From assembly GCA_036873135.1 (NCBI GenBank), contig JAPTYO010000009.1, positions 22,155,756 to 22,219,755 of the forward strand: a stretch of 64,000 nt of DNA, read 5' to 3'. The position numbers and the translations under genes are program-made. Shown here piece after piece: positions 56,501 through 64,000 of this stretch. Position 1 is the stretch's first letter. Each line of letters starts with the position of its first letter. The notes beneath the pieces were generated by a model. It saw only the letters and a program-made list of their open reading frames with translations. It was not told the DNA's origin and did no database searches. This DNA comes from Clarkia xantiana subsp. parviflora (taxonomy: Eukaryota > Streptophyta > Magnoliopsida > Myrtales > Onagraceae).

Positions 56501-59500
56501 ACTGTGATTTCTCACCACCTTACTGGTACCGAGGATTATCCGATGTGGAGTCGCGCAATGCAAATGTTCTTGAAAGGGAAAACTAAGCTAGGTTTTATAA
56601 CTGGCACTTGCTTACGCGAATCTTTTGAGCCCGAACTGCAAGAGATTTGGGATACCTGCAATATTGTTGTTCTCGGTTGGATTTTGAACTCGATATCCAA
56701 AGACCTTGCAGTCGGTATCATGTATTCTAATAGTGCCATCTTGGCCTGGCAAGAGCTGAAAGAACGTTTTGATAAAGTTAGTGGATCTAGGATCTATCAA
56801 CTTCACAGAGAGATCACTACTGCTAGACAAGGATTGGATTCTATTTCATTTTTCTTCACAAAGCTCAGGAATCTTTGGATTGAATATGATACTGCATGCT
56901 CTTTACCCCATATTGATGGAGATCTTTTCAAAAAACATGTTCAGCACAAAGATAATGAGCGACTTTCCCAATTCCTGATGGGTTTAAACGAGAATTTTGC
57001 CAATGTGCGCAGTAGCCTTCTTCTCTGGACACCTTTGCCCTCCTTAAACCAAGCTTATAATACGCTTGCTCAAGAGGAGAGTCAAAGGGACATTTCCTCT
57101 ACCATAATTGCAAACCAAGTGCCATTCTCTGCTATTGTCCCTAATTCTGACAGACCTAAGAGGAATGCTAATGTAGAGTGTGACTTTTGCCACAAAAAAG
57201 GACACACTACTGATAGATGTTACTCTAGGGGATGCGATTACTGTAAGAAAAAGGGACACTGCAAAGACAATTGTTTCAAGTATAGAGATGCTCTAAGAGG
57301 AAAAGGAGGCAATGTTAAAGGAAACAATGCAAACTCTTCCTCTGGTGAATCTTCTGATGTTTTTGCTGTGAATACAGCCAATTCTGTTGGTAGCTCTGTT
57401 CAAGGTAGCATTACTATCACCAATGAGCAATTTGATCGCCTTATGCAGAAGTTAGGCAGTAGTGGAGGCCCTGCCTCTACTACTACCACTTCAGCTGAGG
57501 GACATGTGAATGTTGCAGGTATCACTTCTTTCACTACTATGATTCATGAGCATGCTAATTGGATTTTTGACACTGGTGCTTCTAATCATATGAGCAATAA
57601 CTGTGACCTTTTGCATAATGTTAGGAAAGTTACTGATTCTAGTGTTCAATTACCAAATGGTTGCCATACTGCTGTTGTTGCTATAGGAGATCTTAGAATT
57701 TCTGAGAAGCATGTTTTACATAATGTTTTGTACATTCCTGACTTCAAGTTCAATCTCATTTCCATTTCAAAACTTACTCAGGAACTGAACTGCTGTGCTA
57801 TTTTTTATCCAAATTTTGTCATCATACAGGACCTCTCAAATGGGAAGGTCTTGCTGAGTGGTAAAGCTGAAGTGGGATTGTACTTTCTCAAGTCTGATTA
57901 TATAGGAATAAAGAACACTGCTCTTGTTAGTTGTAGTGATGATAAATCTGTTCTTTGGCATAGAAGATTTGGGCATGCTCCTATTACTACCTTGCAAAAT
58001 ATTGATCATCTGCATTGTATTAGGAATAAGACTCCTGGGATTATTGACTGTTCCATTTGTCCCTTAGCCAAAATCACTAGACTCCCCTTCCCTCTGTCTA
58101 GTAATAGAGCAGATTCTGTTTTTGATCTTATGCATGCTGATGTATGGGGACCCTACCATGCTGCCACAAATGATAATAAAAGATATTTTTTGACTCTAGT
58201 TGATGACTTTTCTCGTACAACTTGGATTTTTTTGATGCAATATAAGTCTGATGTGGTTATTCTCATAAGGAACTTCATCACCATGATTTCCACCCAGTTT
58301 AAAAGGTTGATCAAAGTTTTCAGAACTGATAATGGTGGTGAATTTATCAATGATCATATGAAATCCTTGTTTGAGAATAAAGGGATTATTCATCAGAGCA
58401 GTTGATCTTATACCCCTCAGCAAAATGGCAGGGTAGAAAGAAAACATAGGCATTTGTTAGAAGTTGCAAGAGCTATAAAATTACAGGCTTCCATACCTGA
58501 TAAATTTTGGGGACACTGTGTTTTAACTGCCTGTTATCTGATAAATCTGCTTCCCACATATGTTTTGAATGGAAGGTGTCCAATAGAGGTCCTCACAGGA
58601 AAGAAACCTAAGGTAGAACATCTGAGGGTCTTTGGATGCTTTTGTTTTGCAAAAAATCTTGTGAGCACAGATAAATTTGCATCTAAAGGAATTCCATGTG
58701 TTATGCTAGGATATTCTGAGACTCAAAAGGGGTATAGACTTTATAATCTCAAAAATAAGACTATATTTGTGAGTCGTGATGTAAAGTTTTATGAACATAT
58801 TTTTCCTTTTGAATCTCAGAAACCTAGTCATGTGCCCATTTTTTTAGAGCAACCAGACCCCATAGAAGATGTTCTACCCTTAGAAATCAGTGATGACCAT
58901 GATGTTCTGTTAGATAGGTCTGAGATTATTGATTCACCTGTTGAGGATTCCACTATCTTACATGAACCACATGATGATTCTGCAAAGAATTCTGATGGTG
59001 AGACCATTGTTCCTACTGTTGTTACTCAAAACCCCTTGCAGGCTACAAGAAGATCAGGGAGGCCTATAAAACCTCCAATTTGGCAAGCAGACTATGACAT
59101 GACCACCAACAATGTTCAATATCCTATTTCACATTCTGTTGGCTATAATGATATATCACAGAAGTATTTCAGCTTTCTGACATCCATTTCTGAGATTGCA
59201 GAACCCAGGTGTTATTCAGAAGCATGTAAAGATCCAGAATGGGTCTCTGCTATGCAAGAAGAGATGAAAGCATTGGAATCTAATCATACATGGGATTTGG
59301 TCCCATTGCCTGTTGGTAAGTCTGTCATAGGATGTAAGTGGGTTTATAAGCTTAAGTTCAATTCTGATGGTAGCTTAGAAAGATACAAGGCTAGATTAGT
59401 AGCTAAGGGTTATAACCAAAAGTATGGAATTGACTATTATGAAACCTTTAGCCCTGTTGCCAAAATGAATACTGTTAGACTTGTTCTTGCCTTAGCTTCC

Positions 59501-62500
59501 ATTCAGAATTGGCCTTTATTTCAAATGGATGTACACAATGCTTTTTTGCAAGGTGACCTTGATGAGGAAGTTTATATGTCTGTGCCTGAGGGATTTGGTA
59601 ATCAAGGGGGGGTAGTGTGTAGATTACGCAAATCTTTATATGGTCTTAAGCAAGCATCTAGACAGTGGAATGTTAAGCTTACTGATGCTCTTGTTGATTC
59701 TGGTTATGTGCAATCTAAACTTGATTATTCCATGTTTACAAAACGTGTTAATGATCAAATTGTGGTTTTCCTGGTATATGTTGATGATTTACTCATATCT
59801 GGCAATAGCTCTGTGTTAATTGCTGATCTGAAACATGTGCTCAAAACCAATTTTCGCATGAAGGATTTAGGAGAATTGAAATATTTTCTTGGAATTGAGC
59901 TTTTAAGATCTGAAAAGGGTATTGTGCTTAGTCAGAGAAAGTATGCTCTTGAATTAATATCTGAAGTAGGGTTATCTAGTTCTAAACCTGCTGATTCGCC
60001 TATGGAGGTTAATCTCAAACTCACTAGCAAAGTGTATGATGATTTTTTGGGTTTGAACAAAGATGATCCTGTCCTAGATGATGCTAGCAGTTATAGAAGG
60101 CTGATAGGGAGACTGCTGTATTTAGTAGGGGTGAAACTAAAATCCGGTTGGTCCGAAAAACCGGTGAAAACCGAACCGGTCCGGACCAAAAAAACCGAAT
60201 CCGAAATATACGGATTGGTTTTTGGTCGGATTTTTTTTACTCTAGTTCGGTTTTTCGGTTCGGTTCGGATTTTGAGCTTTGAGGACCGTGGGACCGAACC
60301 GACCGTTATGCTAACTAAATATGTAAAATATATACTATATTACTTGATATTAATTAATATAATTAATTAATTAGGTTTACAAAAATTATAAAATAGTCAC
60401 TTATGAAGATTATATTTTCTAATTTTGTTTTATAATTTATTTAATTATATTAATTAACGCTATTTTTCATTTCGGTTTGATAAATTCCATGAAAATAATG
60501 AGAATTTTAAACGGTGATTGTTAATTTTGGATTTTCGGTTTAAACCGAAAACCGAACCGAAAAAACCGTACTACCAATGGACGGTTTATTTTTCCTCAAA
60601 CGGTTTTTTGGTCGGATTTTTTAAAAGAAAAAAACCAGACCGAAAATATGGTTAACCGACCGAACCAAGCAAAAAACCGGTCCGACCGGTCCGGTTTCAC
60701 CCCTAGTATTTAGGAATGACCAGACCTGATATTTCCTATTTTGTGCAAAAATTGAGTCAGTTTTTGCAGAATCCAAAGAAGTCCCATTATGAAGCTGCCC
60801 TCAGGGTAGTAAGATATGTTAAGGCAGAACCAGGTAAAGGTATTCTTTTATCTGCTGTTTCTTTTCATGAGTTGATAGCCTACTGTGACTCTGACTGGGG
60901 AAGGTGTGTGGAAACTAGAAGATCTTTATCTGGTTATTGTATCAAGTTAGGGGAATCTTTAATATCTTGGAAAGTGAAAAAACAGGAAACTGTCTCTTGT
61001 TCTTCTGCTGGAGCAGAATATAGGAGTATGAGAGTTACTTTGTGTGAAATCATTTGGTTAAGAGCTGTTCTGTCTGAGTTGGGTTTTGAGCATAAAAATC
61101 CTGTTGTGTTATATTGTGATAGCAAGTCAGCCATACAAATTGCCACTAATCATGTTTTCCATGAAAGAACGAAACATATAGAGATAGATTGTCATATGGT
61201 CAGGGATAGGATTGTTGATGGGACTTTGCAGGTTGTATATGTGAAAACTGGTGAGCAGGTTGCAGATATCTTTACAAAACCGTTGCTTGTCAAGCAGCAT
61301 CACTATTTGGTGAATAAGCTTGGAATGAAGAATGTATTTGAAGGCTCTCAAGTGAAGGGGGAAATGCCCAGTGATGAAGTACTTCAGGATTGAGGGGGAG
61401 TGTGAAAATAGGGGTTATATTGCCATCCTGAAGCACCTGAGGGTCTAATTGGCTACAACAACAAACCTGGAGTGTTTTACTTTAATATTGTTTGTTTTGG
61501 TATTCATTGAGGACTGATTTGTTATTATTTGTCCTCTGGTTTGTATTGTTATATTTCTATGTGGACAAGTTCCTTCATTTGTAAAACTGTGAGGTTAAAC
61601 CTGAGTTTACTCGGATTTCCTTTAGTATATAAGGTGAGAGTTAGCCAAATGAAGGAACCTAACTCAATGATCCGCAAGTCTCTGTGTGACATTCTCCTTT
61701 TTTCTGCTTTCTAGGGTTTGCTTAGATCACTAGTTTTATGAATTTGCTCATTGAATTGTTTGGAAAAAAAAAAAAAGAAACAAACAAATGATTCTTTTTT
61801 ATTTATCCAAGATCAAATCTTCCAGTAATATCACCTAAACCAAATAAAAGCTCAATAGAATGATTGGCCAACGATAAAAAATAAGAGGCTAAAGATTACT
61901 AGCATTAAAAGACTATGCTATGGGATAATCCTTAAAATTATTATTATTACTATCCAAATTACATTCTCAACTACACATTAGAATTATATAATCAGATGTG
62001 AGTCTACAAATTCATTACAGGTTTCATAATAAGCAATATTTGGAGCTATTTTTAGATCAGACTGGACAAATTAGTCAGATTAGTGTACATACCGTCAAAT
62101 GGTTCAAATAGGCCAATACAAGTTTGGTTTCAGAAGTGAGAATGTGTTCAGCGTCCTTCAATGTGGTTATATTAGATACACCAGGTCCCGTCTTCTTTCT
62201 AATCCATGTCACTATGGCATCCCTGTAATTAAGAAGATGATAAATGCAAGTGAAGAAAAATAAATAATTGTGGATAATGAACATGAATTGCCAGTACAGT
62301 TAATTATTGTGATTATTACTTGGTCCTTTGGCCTGTATAAAGATTGTGAACGCCGTCGATGAACAAATAAACAGTTGGGAAGCCCTGGATGTTGTATTTC
62401 TCAGCCAATTCGTCCTCCTCCGTGACATCCACTTTCGCCAGAACGACACCCTCTCCCTTGAGCTCCGCTGCAGCTTCTGCATACTCAGGCGCTAGGGCAT

Positions 62501-62888
62501 GGCAATGCCCACACCATGGCGCGTAGAAATTCACCATCACGAATTTTTTATTCTCAATGAAATCGGTGAAATTGCTGCTTCCTTTCAGGACGACCACATC
62601 CTTGTCGTCCAGCTCCGGCAGCATGAACGCATCCTCATCTACCTCTGATTCTTCATCATCAGAAAAGCTATCATCGTCATCGTCTTCTTCTTCTTCTTCA
62701 AACTGGTCGATTTTTGGGAATTGATCGGATTTTCGTACGGCAGCGTTGGTATCCTCCAGAAAGCTGAGATCTTCGTCTTCTTCATCATCGTGGTGGACAT
62801 CATCCTTGCTCGAAGAGATTGTGAATGAGGAGAAGATGAGCATGATCGTGAGACTAAGGAGGAGGAGGGAACGAATTGTCATTGCCAT
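53401..62888 (-). CDS. Protein disulfide isomerase, PDIL1-3/1-4 type
   Basis: Exons (minus): 62888-62320, 62222-62093, 55718-55553, 55465-55347, 55230-55150, 54855-54769, 54694-54620, 54515-54447, 54347-54132, 54065-54009, 53872-53753, and a probable last exon ending at the TAG 53403-53401. All resolved introns are GT..AG and phases agree. Residues 1-25 form a signal peptide (LLLLSLTIMLIFSS). Residues 30-90 are very acidic, typical of PDIL1-3/1-4. First thioredoxin domain FYAPWCGHC (active cysteines 126 and 129) with cis-proline GFPTV; inactive b and b' domains; second active site YAPWCGHC (about 465-468) with GFPTL in exon 10. It forms and rearranges disulfides in the ER lumen. Intron 2 is about 6.4 kb because of copia element K. 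Expected KDEL end not found: see findings. The last splice acceptor (A-rich) is uncertain. Confidence 0.9.
55802..56142 (+). repeat. K 5' LTR
   Basis: From tgtgaaaatggggg to gttttatga. TATA-like gtatataagg near 56025. It ends in GA rather than CA, as does the other LTR, so the end is set by the target duplication and by the adjacent primer site. Confidence 0.9.
56143..56155 (+). promoter_or_regulatory. K primer-binding site (initiator tRNA-Met type)
   Basis: tggtatcagagcc directly abuts the LTR, the classical copia site complementary to the 3' end of initiator tRNA-Met. Confidence 0.9.
56330..61393 (+). pseudogene. K gag-pol polyprotein, inactivated
   Basis: Frame 1 (56330-58405) encodes gag, two zinc knuckles (CDFCHKKGHTTDRC, CDYCKKKGHCKDNC), protease (WIFDTGASNHMS), the GAG-pre-integrase region (LWHRRFGHA) and most of integrase (first D in LMHADVWGPY, second in FRTDNGGEF). 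A TGA at 58403-58405 stops it where relatives have a sense codon. The same frame resumes (58406-60125) with the integrase glutamate (NGRVERKHR), reverse transcriptase (FQMDVHNAFLQGDL, FLVYVDDLLISGN) and goes on to RNase H after the hAT insertion (60714-61393; YCDSDWG, SSAGAEYRS, ADIFTKPL). Start may be 56330 or the second ATG at 56342. Besides these two lesions the frame is open, in line with a young insertion. Confidence 0.92.
60126..60705. mobile_element. Non-autonomous hAT element in K
   Basis: 580 bp with inverted ends taggggtgaaac and gtttcacccctA. The octamer gtatttag occurs on both sides (60118-60125 and 60706-60713). Subterminal ggttcgg/ccgaacc motifs are abundant. It splits the RT/RNase H connection of K; removing the element with one copy of the octamer would leave the frame intact, so K was in frame here when hit. 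Confidence 0.92.
61401..61741 (+). repeat. K 3' LTR with preceding polypurine tract
   Basis: Same 341 bp as the 5' LTR with six substitutions. tgagggggag (61391-61400) directly before it is the plus-strand primer tract. Confidence 0.92.
61747..62092 (-). other. PDI intron 2, part upstream of K
   Basis: Original intron sequence, AT-rich, starting with the GTATGT donor at 62092. Nothing else is seen in it. Confidence 0.7.
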
Positions 62889-63108
62889 GCAGTATGGATC
62901 GCTACAGAGAGGGAGAAGAAGATGTACGTGTAAGAAGAAGAAAGTATGAAAGTGGTTCAGGGCCCATCAACGACCAATACATTTGTTCCATTACATTATC
63001 TTTCATACTTTCGCTTAAAATTTCAATGGAAATTTACTCATATGAATAATGAGTAGTTCGCTTCTTTCTAAATCTTGGGTTTTCTTGTTTTTTTTTTTTT
63101 TTTTTTTT
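62889..63108 (-). promoter_or_regulatory. PDI 5' flank
   Basis: The bases directly upstream of the start codon form a tcttcttc/ctctctc-rich leader on the minus strand (62889-62950). No convincing TATA box is visible. Beyond it lies a T tract (63090-63108) and then the second MITE, so the compact promoter region is only about 200 bp before repeat DNA. Confidence 0.35.
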
Positions 63109-63625
63109 AAATAATTGCTACCTAAACTTTATCTAATTTATAAATCGCTACCCGAACTTTAATTATTTAAAATTGGCTACCTGAACTTTCATTTTTTGAG
63201 CAAATAGCTACGTCTGTTCCAATTTTCGTCAAACTTGACAAAAGCTAAGCATATATCTACCACATGGAATCTTTTTATGTGTAACCAAGATGAATTTATC
63301 TATAAATTTAAATAATTGCAACAAAATACATTCAATTGGATGCTCAATTGAAATACACTGTTTCAATTGGGCGGTAGTCCAATTGAAGGTCTTTCGTTGC
63401 AATACTTTCAAATTATGTTTGAATTTTTCTTGGGTACATATGAAAAGACGTCGCATGGCGGAAACATGCTCATTTTCTGTCTAATTTGACAGGAATAGAA
63501 ACGTAGGTAGCAATTCGCTCGAAAATTAAAAGTTCAGGTAGCCGATTTTAAATAATAATAATAATAAATTTAAGTAATAAATTGTAAATTATTCAAAATT
63601 CAATTAGAAGTTTGATTATTAACCT
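63109..63625. mobile_element. MITE, copy 2 (same family as 51269-51806)
   Basis: It shares ataattgctacct, ggctacctgaactttcattt and the mirrored right arm ending gattattaacc. It is more eroded than copy 1. Confidence 0.6.
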
Positions 63626-64000
63626 TATTTTTTTTCCAATGGGGTTTTCTTATTTTTATTTTACTTTTGTATTTTCGATAAGTATACAACTAATAACTTA
63701 TGTAATAACTTTCTTTTACCAATAATAATTTATTAAAGTACTTTTATAAATACGATTTTTGTGCATCTAGAAATTTTACCTTCAACTGTTTTTTTTTCTC
63801 CATAGAAACATTAAAAAAAAAAAATAAGGGCAGTCTTATATTGCGGAAATGTACGTGGTAACAATACAATGTTTAATCGGGTAATCATTATTAAAACGCT
63901 AAGTAAATGACTAGATGAAAATACATATTATTTATCTGAAAAACCTCTTATGTATAGTGAAAAATCAAAAGCGATAGACGAATAAATGTACAGTAAAAAT
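63626..64000. other. AT-rich end of window, nothing seen
   Basis: No frame or repeat that I can support. Confidence 0.5.

Larger units (their letters stand above)
55802..61741 (+). mobile_element. Element K: full-length Ty1/copia retrotransposon in PDI intron 2
   Basis: Two 341-bp LTRs (55802-56142 and 61401-61741) differ at six positions and have no length difference. The 5-bp target duplication is atttg (55797-55801 and 61742-61746). It has a primer-binding site, a gag-pol frame and a purine tract. It lies antisense to the PDI gene. One nonsense codon and one hAT insertion inactivate the polyprotein. The gag start (HPLYLHSSDNPG, YPMWSRAM) is of the Retrotran_gag_3 type common in the Ale/Retrofit group. 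Confidence 0.93.

Noticed and set aside
62746..62949. 67-codon plus-strand frame rich in S and R
   Set aside because: Antisense of the acidic region and signal peptide of PDI exon 1.

Overview
The window is nuclear DNA from a flowering plant, probably a eudicot. It is AT-rich and gene-poor. It holds introns with GT..AG ends, an intron-containing tRNA-Tyr gene, a protein disulfide isomerase of the plant PDIL1-3/1-4 type, and dense nested plant transposons. I see no bacterial operons, no CRISPR array and no organelle genes. Host genes occupy only the last 12 kb.

Layout. 1-9.6 kb: non-autonomous DNA elements. These are hAT-like elements with 8-bp target duplications (one at 2433-3708 is clear, with another element inside it) and a run of Helitron ends with the GC hairpin and CTAG terminus (3.9-7.7 kb). 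9.64-18.06 kb: element G, a decayed Ty3/gypsy element of Tat/Ogre type. It has long LTRs, an extra ORF before gag, gag and protease, but no reverse transcriptase or integrase. 18.1-37.5 kb: a same-family Ty1/copia nest. E1 (minus) lies in the leader of E2 (plus), which lies in the leader of E3 (minus). E1 is further split by F, a small non-coding LTR element, and E2 by a hAT element that itself holds a long fold-back element. 38.75-49.06 kb: element H, a young non-autonomous gypsy element of the same LTR family as F. It carries one intact 1081-codon gag-protease-gag' frame, two tandem-repeat arrays and a spliced five-exon antisense gene. It sits inside an older element J (37.5-50.9 kb).

50.9-64 kb: the genic end. 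A tRNA-Tyr(GTA) gene on the plus strand is followed by a tandem array of about 0.5-kb units that runs into the last exon of the PDI gene (minus strand, start 62888, at least 12 exons, about 53.4-62.9 kb). Intron 2 of this gene holds K, a 5.9-kb copia element with two 341-bp LTRs, a 5-bp target duplication, one nonsense codon and a hAT insertion. Two copies of one MITE family lie near 51.3-51.8 and 63.1-63.6 kb.

Points most worth attention: (1) the PDI gene seems to end not in KDEL but in a hydrophobic tail encoded by the tandemly repeated segment; (2) H combines a gag-PR-gag' fusion, no polymerase, satellite-like arrays and a spliced antisense gene with consistent exon phases; (3) the LTRs of F and H carry palindromic arrays whose unit number differs between the two LTRs of one element; (4) the order of events in the copia nest can be read from clean LTR junctions. 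All calls come from reading the sequence; no database search was run.
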